Of a DNA stretch of 64,000 bases, positions 17,204-25,999 are shown one piece after another. The stretch is from the NCBI RefSeq assembly GCF_001280845.1, contig NZ_LGHP01000001.1, positions 1,450,435 to 1,514,434 on the forward strand, in the 5' to 3' direction. The stretch's first letter is position 1; every line of letters starts with the position of its first letter. This stretch comes from Bacillus sp. FJAT-28004 (GTDB lineage Bacteria > Bacillota > Bacilli > Paenibacillales > Paenibacillaceae). The notes beneath the pieces were generated by a model, which searched no databases, had not been told where the DNA came from, and saw only the letters and a program-made list of their open reading frames with translations. Both the position numbers and the translations under genes were made by a program.

Positions 17204-17262
17204 AAAGACCCGTAAAAACGGCCGCTTCGAGAATGATGCGGCCATCTTACGGGTCTTTATTC
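17204..17262. terminator. Bidirectional terminator between coat gene and ankyrin lipoprotein
   Basis: AAAGACCCGTAA (17204-17215) pairs with TTACGGGTCTTT (17247-17258), with an inner GGCCGC/GCGGCC stem. A and T tracts on either side allow function on both strands for the two converging genes. Confidence 0.8.
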
Positions 17263-17304
17263 TTGCTTTAACGATGATGGGTTCTAAGCGGCTAGGGTGT
17301 TCCG

Positions 17305-18024
17305 CTATTTCTGAGCACCAGCTTGCTGCAGTGCTTCTATCATTTTCTTATAACCTCGACTCTGAGCATGTTGCAAGGGAGTTACGCCCTCTGAATCCGC
17401 AAGAGTTACATCAGCGCCGTGCTCAATTAATATATTCACAATCGCCTGATGATCGACCCCGCCATCCCCGAGAATAATAGCCTCGAGTAGTGCTGTCCAG
17501 CCTAGCTGATTCACATGATTGATATTGACATCGGATGTGCTTAACAGCTCTTTCACAATCTCAACATGACCACGATCTGCAGCTGGGATCAGTGCCGTAC
17601 CGCCAAATCGATTTGTGATGGTCGTATCTGCGCCGGCAGCTACCGATGCTCGGACAAAGTCCATCATACCCTCCGCACCTGCATAAAGGAGCGGGTTATC
17701 GGAGCGATTATCTTGAATATTTATGTTTGCGCCTTTTTCTATGAAGAGGTTAAATACATCGAGCTGGTTCGTATGCACTGCAATCATCGCAGAAGTTCTT
17801 CCTTGATTGTCTGTTGCATTGATGTCAGCACCTTCGGCTAGCAGCTTCGTTATTGATGCCCTATCTCCTTGCTCCGCTGCAGCTAACAAGGCTTTATTCA
17901 ACTTGTCCATTTCACTGTTCACCGATTGGGTTGCATGCTGCTCATCACTGGTTAACGGATGATCATTATTTTCCTGGCAGCCCGATATGACGAGAGCTAA
18001 CATGATGATGATCAATCGCAACAT
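17305..18024 (-). CDS. Ankyrin-repeat lipoprotein
   Basis: 239 residues. Signal peptide with lipobox VISGC, Cys16 lipidated, so it is anchored outside the membrane. Six ankyrin units are visible from residue 43: LLAAAEQGDRASITKLLAEG, then units beginning GRTSAMIAVHTNQ, DNPLLYAGAEG, GTALIPAADRG, GWTALLEAIILGD and GVTPLQHAQSRG. The set would be a protein-binding surface facing the cell wall; no partner is known. It is one of three ankyrin proteins in the window, and the only lipoprotein. It converges on the coat gene. Confidence 0.9.
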   Translation of the reverse strand: MLRLIIIMLALVISGCQENNDHPLTSDEQHATQSVNSEMDKLNKALLAAAEQGDRASITKLLAEGADINATDNQGRTSAMIAVHTNQLDVFNLFIEKGANINIQDNRSDNPLLYAGAEGMMDFVRASVAAGADTTITNRFGGTALIPAADRGHVEIVKELLSTSDVNINHVNQLGWTALLEAIILGDGGVDHQAIVNILIEHGADVTLADSEGVTPLQHAQSRGYKKMIEALQQAGAQK

Positions 18025-18053
18025 AGCACACCCATCCTTTCTCGAAAATTAAC

Positions 18054-19565
18054 TTATTTCAAGGTCAATGATACATTTGATGATGTTGCCCAAGCACCGA
18101 TCGGTTTTACCGTGTACGTTGTTCCCGTCGTTAATTTCGCGTCGTTCGTCAGATCGAATACGCCAACTGCTCCCTTGCGGCTGGAATATTTATAGGAAGC
18201 AACGATCTTCTCTCCATTCGGAGCCGTTAATTCGACGCTGCGGCCAGAGAATAGCTCATCTCCTGGATCTTCTGCTAGTGATACAAGAATGGAAGTGTCA
18301 TTAGCGGCTTCAGCACCAGTTAACTGCAAAGTTGGGATTTCTTTTGCTACAAAAGTAGCGTTCGCAATATTCGCCCAATCTGATGTTACCATATAGGTCA
18401 CGCCGGGCGTCAATACTTGCCCTTCAGGAAGACGGAATTTAGGCTCTTGCTTGCCATCTGTTGATTGTGTAAACGGTACATATTTCGCAATAATCGGTTG
18501 TCCGCCTTCAGGAGTAATGGTCACTTGGCGTGCTTGCATCGACGGGATGATTTGGAATGTCTTGCCGCCTGCTTGGTTGTTCTCATCGAGAATGAATGCA
18601 TTCGCGCCTCGGCCGCCGCTGTATGCTGAGATTATATAACCATAATCAACTACTCCGTTCGCTTGAAGCGATTCAACCTCGAGAGTATCATTCGTAACTT
18701 GGCTTGCTGTTGTCATATTTACTTTCGTTGCATTTCCAGCAAATGTAGCTGCTTGTTGGCCTTTATAAGCGAGATTATAAGTTATTCCTTCTTGTTGAAC
18801 CGAAGTTGGAACGATATAAGTTGCGATGGAGCCTGTTTTTAGACGTGGCATATTCGTTAGAGTAAGACCATCATTAAATACAAAATCTGCTTTCGCCTTT
18901 GCGAACACTTCGTCCGTTGACGTAAGCGGCTTATCGAAAGTGACGATGAGTGTAATGGCATTTAGCGATTTGACGTTTGTAATCTTAGCTTGGTCCGAAG
19001 GAATGGCTTTCCGTGCAGTTTGTAATAAATATGCGGTTTCGCCGCGAGTTAGGATGTTATTCGCAGAGTTGAATGTGCTAGCCCATGCGTTCACCGACTT
19101 AAGATCACGCTTTAATGCTTTGGATACCGCTTGAACAAGCTCTTCAGCTGTTACCGTAGTACGGGGTTGAAATTGACCGTTCTCAGCTTGCATGATGCCA
19201 AGCCCTACAACGATTGCTGCATAATCCTCATACCAAGCATTCGGACTCACATCCGTTAGTGTCACTGGATTTGGAGTTGTGTCTTCGAGAAGGAAAGTTT
19301 TTACGATCATTTTGGCAAGTTCAGCGCGATTAATGCGGTTCAAAGTGCCCATGGATTGATCTGGATAACCTTGCATTACTCCAAGCTTTGCGAGCTCTTT
19401 AACAGCTGCTTCTATTTCTTGATTGGACAATTGTGAGGTTGCTGCAACCACTTTTGCGTTAACTGCGGGTGCTGCGGATACATTCATTACGGCAAATGGA
19501 ATGGTAGATGATCCTAGTGCTGCTGCAACCAGTAGGGCTGCTACTTTTTTCGAATAGGTTCTCAT
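18054..19565 (-). CDS. SLH-domain surface protein
   Basis: 503 residues. Signal peptide about 1-32 (ends VSAAPAV). S-layer homology repeats at about 50-180: ELAKLGVMQGYPDQ with INRAELAKMIV, then ALVQA-like TVTAEELVQAVSKAL, and a shorter third ILTRGETAYLLQTARK. SLH repeats bind pyruvylated cell-wall polymer and hold the protein at the surface. The rest (about 185-503) is strand-rich with no enzyme motif, perhaps Ig-like beta-sandwich domains (a conserved LITVTFDKPL-like start near 205). Start ATG at 19565 follows GAGGAGG. Confidence 0.9.
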   Translation of the reverse strand: MRTYSKKVAALLVAAALGSSTIPFAVMNVSAAPAVNAKVVAATSQLSNQEIEAAVKELAKLGVMQGYPDQSMGTLNRINRAELAKMIVKTFLLEDTTPNPVTLTDVSPNAWYEDYAAIVVGLGIMQAENGQFQPRTTVTAEELVQAVSKALKRDLKSVNAWASTFNSANNILTRGETAYLLQTARKAIPSDQAKITNVKSLNAITLIVTFDKPLTSTDEVFAKAKADFVFNDGLTLTNMPRLKTGSIATYIVPTSVQQEGITYNLAYKGQQAATFAGNATKVNMTTASQVTNDTLEVESLQANGVVDYGYIISAYSGGRGANAFILDENNQAGGKTFQIIPSMQARQVTITPEGGQPIIAKYVPFTQSTDGKQEPKFRLPEGQVLTPGVTYMVTSDWANIANATFVAKEIPTLQLTGAEAANDTSILVSLAEDPGDELFSGRSVELTAPNGEKIVASYKYSSRKGAVGVFDLTNDAKLTTGTTYTVKPIGAWATSSNVSLTLK

Positions 19566-19803
19566 AGGTAAATCCTCCTCAGTTCATTTCGGCTGTCATT
19601 GCATATTTCTATAATAGAGGAGAGAGTTAAACACCCAAGAAACCAGTTATTAATAAATTATAAAATCCAGATTAACATTCTCGAAATTGTATCCTGTGAC
19701 TCACGAAAAATAAATGGAACAAACATAATAGAATTGATAGATCCATCCTTTTTCTGGTATATATTAATATAAGGTAGTTGATAGATGGGAAAGGGAGTGG
19801 CTC

Positions 19804-20760
19804 ATGGGATTACAAAAAGCCAACGAGGATAAAACGACACTATTTAGAGAGTCACTAAGTCAATTTGTCGAAAAAATTCGGCAGGACGAACAAATAATTG
19901 CGGCAGTGCTTTTTGGAAGCCTATCCTATGATCAAGTGTGGGAGAAATCGGATATTGACCTCAAGCTGATCGTTCACGATCAGAAGCTAAAGAACAGTTA
20001 TGTTTGTTTTGTAGAAAATGATGTCCCCATTAATGCCAGCATTCAGACGCGCAATGAGTTTAAGAGGTGGATGGAGCGTTCCGTCAGCGGCTCATTTCAG
20101 CAGTCGATGCTTGTGCGCAGCACACTGCTGTTCACGAAGGATGCCTCTATAACTGAATATTTTGAAGAGATTCGTTATATCGGTGAACGCGACAGGCAGA
20201 TTCAACTGCAACGTCTTGGCTGTCATGTGCTCAGTTTGCTTGCTAAATCGGAGAAATGGCTATACGTGAAGCAAGATGCTGCTTATAGCGCTTTCTGGTT
20301 GATCAAAATGGTTGATGTGCTGGCTCAGATCGAAGTGCTGCTGCATGCAGAAGTTCCATCGCGTGAGGCTGTTCAGCAGGCACTTTCGTATAATCCGGAT
20401 TTCTTTCGTAAGGTTTACACGGAGCTTGTATGTGAACAGGTTACCGAACCAAAGGTTCGGGCAGCTATAGAGCTTGTTAACTATTATTTGAATGAAAGAG
20501 CGGAGCTTTTGTTCAATCCGGTGCTCGCTTACTTGAAAGAAGAAGGAGACATTCGCACCGTGACGGATATCGTCATGAAGTTCAGCACAATTATTGATAT
20601 TGATGCAGGCTCCATAACAACAGCTTGCGATTGGCTGGCTGAGAGAGGGTTTCTAATGAAGTTGGAATCGGAAAGAAAGGCGACGCCGAAAAGCCGAATC
20701 ATGCTGCTCGAGCCCGCCTATTTGTACGAACAATTCGAAGAGCCAATGTGGGAGATGTGA
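19804..20760 (+). CDS. Nucleotidyltransferase-domain protein coupled to a UvrA paralogue
   Basis: 318 residues. The pol-beta-type nucleotidyltransferase signature is AAVLFGSLSYDQVWEKSDID (near residues 34-53), giving GS and D-x-D catalytic residues, with a further acidic position expected in the next strand. Next is a helical region (about 120-220), and the last part (about 240-315) may be a winged helix (RTVTDIVMKF, AGSITTACDWLAERGFL). It ends 6 bases before the UvrA-like gene, so the two are translated together. The target of nucleotide transfer is unknown; such enzymes modify antibiotics, proteins or tRNA. ATG follows GGGAGTGGCTC. Confidence 0.8.
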   Translation: MGLQKANEDKTTLFRESLSQFVEKIRQDEQIIAAVLFGSLSYDQVWEKSDIDLKLIVHDQKLKNSYVCFVENDVPINASIQTRNEFKRWMERSVSGSFQQSMLVRSTLLFTKDASITEYFEEIRYIGERDRQIQLQRLGCHVLSLLAKSEKWLYVKQDAAYSAFWLIKMVDVLAQIEVLLHAEVPSREAVQQALSYNPDFFRKVYTELVCEQVTEPKVRAAIELVNYYLNERAELLFNPVLAYLKEEGDIRTVTDIVMKFSTIIDIDAGSITTACDWLAERGFLMKLESERKATPKSRIMLLEPAYLYEQFEEPMWEM

Positions 20761-20766
20761 AGAATA

Positions 20767-23661
20767 ATGAGACAGTTTATAGAAGTTAGGGGCGCTAGAC
20801 AAAACAATTTAAGAAATATTGACGTTAATATTCCGCGGGACAAGCTGACGGTCATTACTGGAGTCAGCGGATCAGGCAAGTCATCGCTTGCGTTTGAGGT
20901 GATTTACGGAGAAGGACAACGCAGATTTCTGGAATCGCTTTCAACGTTTGCTAAGAGTCGGATGAATCAACTTAAGAAAGCGGACGTTGATTTTGTGTTT
21001 GGACTTTCTCCAGTCATTGCCATTGAGCAAAAAAAAGGAATCGTTAACCCGCGTTCAACGGTCGGCACGATGACGGATATTTATGACTTTATGAGGCTGC
21101 TCTTTGCATCGGTTGGAGAAGCATGCTGCCCTTTCTGTGAGCATCCCGTACCGATCAGATCAGCAGGACAAATGATCGATCATATCCGACAATTGCCGAT
21201 TGGCACAGAGTTAGAGGTGCTTGCGCCGGTCTATAAGATTTACGGTGAAAATTATGAAACGACCTTCGATGAAATTCGTTCCAAGGGGTTTCGAATGATT
21301 CGAATTGACGGGAAAAAGCTCAGCCTCAGTGACACGTTAGAGCTGGATGAAGAGGCGGATTACCGAATTGAGGTCATTGTCGATAAGGTTATTGTTCAGC
21401 CGGATTCGTTCAAAGCGCTTACGAAAACAATTGAGAACAGTTTGAAGCTAGTAGGGGAAGGCTTTATTCGATTCGAAATCGTCAATACACCAGCCGATGC
21501 GAAGCACGACCGTGATCGATTCTATCAGGGCTTTGCATGTCCAGAGCATCAACTCACGATGGGAGAGCTTCGAGCGAATTACTTTTCATTTAACGATCCG
21601 AACAGCGCTTGCCGAACTTGCGGCGGCATCGGAACATTTATGCGTACCGAAGCCAGATTCCTGATCAAGAGCGCGGAAAAGAGCATCAATAAAGGAGCGA
21701 TTGACGCGAAGCTGCTTGGTCCGAGCACCGGCACTTGGCATTGGACAAGCGTTCGGAGTCTCGCGAGCCATTACGGGTTTAGTCTCGATACGCCGTATAC
21801 GGATTTGCCGGAGGAAATCAAGAAAATCTTGATGTACGGTACAAAAGGGGAGAAATTTCCTTTCATTCCCGGGGAAGAAGCCTCCAAATCACAATTGCGG
21901 CACGCTGGCAAGCTAATGAGCTTTGGTGGTTTAGTTCATATCATCAATTGGTGGTACAAGCTCTACCTGAAACGCAAAACACAATCCTCAAACGAGGATG
22001 AGTTTTATAAGCGGGTTATGGTCGAACATACGTGTCCCGATTGTGAAGGAAAAAAGCTGCGACCGCAGCGATTCCGTGTGAAAGTCGGAGGCGCCGACAT
22101 TCATGAGCTGAGCAGCTATTCGCTTGTCGAGTTGAATACATTTCTGTCATCCATTAAGTATGCAAAGCAGCATGCAAATGTAGGTCAGCAGGTTACTTCC
22201 GAAATTCAGACACGATTAAACCTGCTGCTGGATATCGGACTTGATTATTTAAGTCTCGGACGTCGTTCGGATACGATCTCTGGCGGGGAGGCGCAGCGAA
22301 TTCGTCTCTCTACTCAAATCAGCTCGGGGCTGATGGGCATGTTATACGTGCTGGACGAGCCGAGTATCGGTCTACATGCTAGAGATAGCATTCGTATCAT
22401 CGACACCTTGAGAAAGCTGCGTGATATCGGCAATACGATTATTGTCGTGGAGCATGACATGGATACGATTTGCAGTGCCGATCACATTATCGAAATCGGG
22501 CCTGGACCGGGATTGCATGGGGGTTATGTGGTTGCTGAGGGAACCTCAGAACAGCTGCGGGCGAATCCAGACTCCATCACGGGATCTTTTTTGGCACGCA
22601 AACGGAACATTGAGGTGCCGTCCACACGCAGGCAGCCGAGTGGTCAGGTTTTATCGCTGCGAGGTGCGAGGGCGAACAATTTGCGCAATGTAAATATCGA
22701 CATACCGCTTGGCGTGATGGTCTGTATTACAGGCGTCTCTGGTTCAGGCAAAAGCACGCTCATCCACGAGGTCATTGGCAAGCAGCTTCATGCTGTCATC
22801 CGTGATGCACGCATTGTTCCTGGGGAACATGATTCACTGACGGGTCACGAGCATTTGACCGGAACCATCAATATTGATCAGTCTCCGATCGGACGAAGCA
22901 CAAGGTCTAACCCGGCTACTTATGTAGGTTTCTTTGATAAAATTCGCGATTTGTATGCGAAGGCAGCTAGCGAGGGCGGACGTACGTTGACTAAAAACGA
23001 TTTTAGCTTCAATCAGAAAGGCGGACGATGCGAAAATTGCCAAGGCGAAGGAATGGTAACGACCCAGCTTCAATTTATGCCGGATGTAGAATCAGTTTGT
23101 CCGGTGTGTCAGGGGGCTAGGTTTAACGAAGAAGTTCTTGAAGTCCGTATTCGTGAGATGAATATAGCTCAGGTTTTGGAGATGAGCATAGAGGAAGCTG
23201 CATTGTTTTTCGCCGACCAATCTTATATTTTGCACAAATTGAACGTTTTAAACGAGTTAGGACTTGGATATTTACGTCTTGGGCAATCGTCAACAACGTT
23301 GTCGGGCGGAGAAGCTCAGCGGATTAAGCTCGCCACGGAGCTAAGCAAATTATCAAGGGGTTCCCACAATCTTTATATTCTCGATGAGCCGACGACAGGC
23401 TTGCATTTGCAGGATATTCAGAAGCTGATCGATTGTCTTCATCAGCTCGTAGACGCCGGTCATTCTGTCATCGTTATTGAACATCATCTGGATATGATCA
23501 AAGTAGCTGATTACATCATAGATATGGGGCCGGAAGGCGGCAAGAATGGTGGGATGGTCGTCGCGTTCGGAACGCCGGAGGAGGTGGCGCGGACGGAAGG
23601 CTCGCTAACCGGTAAGTTTTTGTGTGAGATGCTTGTTCCTACTGAACAGATTAATCTGTAA
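20767..23661 (+). CDS. UvrA-like ABC ATPase (UvrA paralogue)
   Basis: 964 residues, close to full UvrA length. First ATPase half: Walker A GVSGSGKSS near residue 32, signature SGGEAQRIRL near 500, Walker B VLDEPSIGLH near 525. Second half: Walker A GVSGSGKST near 658 and signature SGGEAQRIKL near 845. Zinc elements CPEH...CRTC (residues about 257-282) and CENC...CPVC are present; the first has His in place of the last Cys of the usual pair. The UvrB-interaction region appears diverged. In canonical UvrA the start is IxVxGARxHNLKNID; here GARQNNLRNID. Likely a paralogue for specialised DNA-adduct handling or drug resistance, not the main excision UvrA, but this is inference. Confidence 0.85.
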   Translation: MRQFIEVRGARQNNLRNIDVNIPRDKLTVITGVSGSGKSSLAFEVIYGEGQRRFLESLSTFAKSRMNQLKKADVDFVFGLSPVIAIEQKKGIVNPRSTVGTMTDIYDFMRLLFASVGEACCPFCEHPVPIRSAGQMIDHIRQLPIGTELEVLAPVYKIYGENYETTFDEIRSKGFRMIRIDGKKLSLSDTLELDEEADYRIEVIVDKVIVQPDSFKALTKTIENSLKLVGEGFIRFEIVNTPADAKHDRDRFYQGFACPEHQLTMGELRANYFSFNDPNSACRTCGGIGTFMRTEARFLIKSAEKSINKGAIDAKLLGPSTGTWHWTSVRSLASHYGFSLDTPYTDLPEEIKKILMYGTKGEKFPFIPGEEASKSQLRHAGKLMSFGGLVHIINWWYKLYLKRKTQSSNEDEFYKRVMVEHTCPDCEGKKLRPQRFRVKVGGADIHELSSYSLVELNTFLSSIKYAKQHANVGQQVTSEIQTRLNLLLDIGLDYLSLGRRSDTISGGEAQRIRLSTQISSGLMGMLYVLDEPSIGLHARDSIRIIDTLRKLRDIGNTIIVVEHDMDTICSADHIIEIGPGPGLHGGYVVAEGTSEQLRANPDSITGSFLARKRNIEVPSTRRQPSGQVLSLRGARANNLRNVNIDIPLGVMVCITGVSGSGKSTLIHEVIGKQLHAVIRDARIVPGEHDSLTGHEHLTGTINIDQSPIGRSTRSNPATYVGFFDKIRDLYAKAASEGGRTLTKNDFSFNQKGGRCENCQGEGMVTTQLQFMPDVESVCPVCQGARFNEEVLEVRIREMNIAQVLEMSIEEAALFFADQSYILHKLNVLNELGLGYLRLGQSSTTLSGGEAQRIKLATELSKLSRGSHNLYILDEPTTGLHLQDIQKLIDCLHQLVDAGHSVIVIEHHLDMIKVADYIIDMGPEGGKNGGMVVAFGTPEEVARTEGSLTGKFLCEMLVPTEQINL

Positions 23662-23724
23662 TATGCTCTAGAAATGATGTAAATGGCTGTCGAAATCGAT
23701 TTAGTCCCATAAAACGTGGAAACC

Positions 23725-23757
23725 AAAAACGGCAGAGATGCCGTTTTTAGTTTTATT
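23725..23757 (+). terminator. Rho-independent terminator after the UvrA-like gene
   Basis: AAAAACGGCA (23725-23734) and TGCCGTTTTT (23739-23748) form a perfect ten-base stem with a four-base loop, then AGTTTTATT. It separates the nucleotidyltransferase/UvrA pair from the MFS gene. Confidence 0.85.
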
Positions 23758-23840
23758 CCACATATAAAAATTCATTTCATGGTAGAATAAAAGATTGAGA
23801 TTGTTATTTTTCAAGAAACATGTGGAGGAACTAAACTTTT

Positions 23841-25004
23841 ATGAAGGCATCAAACTTATTACGAGGCTTTAACTTTTTGTATTTTGCACTGCTGGCTATG
23901 TTTATTTCATTCCTTCCGGTCTATTTAGATGTACAAGGACTAAGTCCTTCGCAAATTGGCTTCATCATTGGGACAGGCGGATTTGTAACGCTAATCGCAC
24001 AACCTTTATGGGGGATGATAAGCGATAGAACCAAATCAATTCGTAAAGTATTGCTTGTACTGCTAATGTTCTCAACCATAATCGGTTACTTGCTTTATGA
24101 TTCCAGCAGTTATCCGCAGCTTATACTGTACGCAATGCTGCTTTACTTCTTCCTGATGTCAATCGATCCGCTGACGGAAAGTTTAAATTTTACGATTGCC
24201 GAATCTTCAGGAACCAGCTATGGCTCCATCCGTACTTATGGCGCATTGGGCTATGCTTTAGCAGCGCTGCTCACAGGTTACGTTATTTCATATTTCGGCG
24301 AACACAGCTTGGCATTGCTTTTTGGCGGAATCGGTTTAATCAGTTTCATTATAGGCTGGGTAATGCCAGATGCGCCTGTTACAGGCAAGCCCGTTACTTT
24401 AACCAGTCTCAAGCATTTTATTAGCAACAAAGAGACACTTATGTTTCTGCTCTTAGTGTTTATCTGTTCCGTCCCAGCACGAATGAACGATACCTTCCTT
24501 GGCGTATACATTCGTGAGCTTGGCGGGAGTACCGAATTGGTAGGACAAGCTTTTTTCTTGGCAGCAGGAAGTGAAATTGTAGTGTTCGCTCTAAGCTTTT
24601 GGTGGATGCGTAAAGGCAAAGAGCTGCTTATTATTTCTTTTTCAGCCGTGTTCTATTTCCTTCGTTTTTTTCTGTCAGCTTGGATTACCGATCCACACCT
24701 GCTCGCGTATTTGCAAATTTTACAGCTGTTGACCTTCCCGGTGTTCTATTCGGCAGCCATTCAATATCTTTATCGCATTGTTCCTACGGAATGGCGTGCC
24801 ACAGGCCAGACGGTGCTCGCGCTGCTATTCTTCGGTATTTCAGGGATTTTAGCCTCCTATGTAGGAGGGGCTGTGTATGGAAGCTTTGGCGGCAAGGCTC
24901 TTTATTTGTCTATTTCAGCCATATCTTTTTTGGGAATGCTGTTCGGTCTTATTCTTTATAGGGTTTATGGGAAAAGGCTCTCTGTAACGGATGAAGCTGT
25001 ATAA
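23841..25004 (+). CDS. MFS transporter (PPP/LacY-like subfamily)
   Basis: 387 residues, about 12 membrane segments. The first segment reads NFLYFALLAMFISFLPVYLD. The loop GMISDRTKS (near residue 58) is the major facilitator motif A. The N-terminal pattern PVYLDVQGLSPSQIGFIIG and the second-half start FLLLVFICSVPARMNDTFLG match the PPP-type (YwbF/LacY-related) subfamily. Members of this group are often annotated as sugar or nucleoside permeases, but the substrate cannot be given. ATG follows TGGAGGAACT. It has its own promoter region after the UvrA terminator. Confidence 0.87.
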   Translation: MKASNLLRGFNFLYFALLAMFISFLPVYLDVQGLSPSQIGFIIGTGGFVTLIAQPLWGMISDRTKSIRKVLLVLLMFSTIIGYLLYDSSSYPQLILYAMLLYFFLMSIDPLTESLNFTIAESSGTSYGSIRTYGALGYALAALLTGYVISYFGEHSLALLFGGIGLISFIIGWVMPDAPVTGKPVTLTSLKHFISNKETLMFLLLVFICSVPARMNDTFLGVYIRELGGSTELVGQAFFLAAGSEIVVFALSFWWMRKGKELLIISFSAVFYFLRFFLSAWITDPHLLAYLQILQLLTFPVFYSAAIQYLYRIVPTEWRATGQTVLALLFFGISGILASYVGGAVYGSFGGKALYLSISAISFLGMLFGLILYRVYGKRLSVTDEAV

Positions 25005-25035
25005 GTGAATGAGGTCAGATGTTCAATGTCTCAAA

Positions 25036-25072
25036 AATCAAAAAGGGAAGCTCGGGGTTAACCCTGAGCTTC
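25036..25072 (-). terminator. Terminator overlapping the end of the ROK gene
   Basis: GAAGCTCGGGG (from 25047) pairs with CCCTGAGCTTC (to 25072) around TTAA. On the minus strand it is followed by CCCTTTTTGATTTTT. The stop codon of the ROK gene (25058-25060) lies inside the stem-loop. It may also help stop the MFS transcript from the other side. Confidence 0.75.
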
Positions 25073-25999
25073 TCTTTGTTCGAACATTCGCGAAATTCCT
25101 AAAAATGTATTTTCAAGCAAGTTTTCCGAAGTGTGAATTTGAACATGATTTGAACTTAAATGAAGTTGAAGGGTTGGACCGAACAAATCATAACTTTTCG
25201 AAATTTGTCCGCCTAAAATAATGCTGTTCGGTTTGTAAGCCGTTATATACGGAGTGAGCATTTCTGCGAGACGTTTGCCGAATTCGAGAAAAACTTCTCT
25301 GCAGCGGCCATTTCCAAGTCTTGCTGATTCAGCAATTTCCTTCACGTCCATTCCTGGACCCAATGCGTCAAAATCCTTAGCAAGCTGTAGGATGCCTCTG
25401 CGGGAAAACGCATCATCTACAACCCCGTCTCGATATTGTTCGTTGTATAACCAACCATTCGGGGGGACTCCCGGACCCTGTTCGATCATTCGTGAATGGT
25501 CGATAAAAGCAGAGCCGAGACCGGTGCCCAAAGTTAATGAAATAAACCGATCTTGCGGAAACTGTATACTTACGCCTAACGCGAACAGTCCAGCATCATT
25601 CGCAAAAAGAATATCGGCATGAAGCAAATCTTTTGCCCATTGCTCGTTCGATTTTTGGAAACGTTCTTGGAAAAGCTTCTTCACATTCATTCCGTAAATA
25701 GCTTCGAATTTGCTCAAACCTTGGACATAACTAATGCCTTGCGAATAATCGAATGGGCCTGGAAATGCGATTCCGATATGCCACTCGTTATCCACTTCAT
25801 TGTTGGTCAAACTTGAGTAATAAAACTCGTATTGCAATTTGAAAATAGTCATAAATTGATCGATAATCGTGTTAGCATCCTGGTCTGCCAGAGCAGGGAA
25901 TTGTTTACGGCTCTCTGCTAGGAGAACGCCATTCTCTACAATGCACGTTTTTATAAAAGTACCGCCTACGTCGAGTGCTAAGACAGTTTTAGATTTCAA
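25058..25999 (-). CDS. ROK-family sugar kinase (likely mannokinase or glucokinase)
   Basis: 313 residues, TTG start overlapping the previous stop by 11 bases. The N-terminal phosphate motif ALDVGGTFIKT has Asp10. The second ATP-contact motif is LTLGTGLGSAFI (near residue 153) and the last is SIILGGQISK. The zinc-binding Cys cluster (CxCGxxGCxE) of typical ROK kinases is missing: the expected region reads GVPPNGWLYNEQYRDGVV. In this locus it most simply phosphorylates free mannose from the mannosidases to mannose-6-phosphate for the isomerase encoded just upstream. The lost Zn site means it could instead be a different kinase or regulator. Confidence 0.85.
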   Translation of the reverse strand: MKSKTVLALDVGGTFIKTCIVENGVLLAESRKQFPALADQDANTIIDQFMTIFKLQYEFYYSSLTNNEVDNEWHIGIAFPGPFDYSQGISYVQGLSKFEAIYGMNVKKLFQERFQKSNEQWAKDLLHADILFANDAGLFALGVSIQFPQDRFISLTLGTGLGSAFIDHSRMIEQGPGVPPNGWLYNEQYRDGVVDDAFSRRGILQLAKDFDALGPGMDVKEIAESARLGNGRCREVFLEFGKRLAEMLTPYITAYKPNSIILGGQISKSYDLFGPTLQLHLSSNHVQIHTSENLLENTFLGISRMFEQREAQG

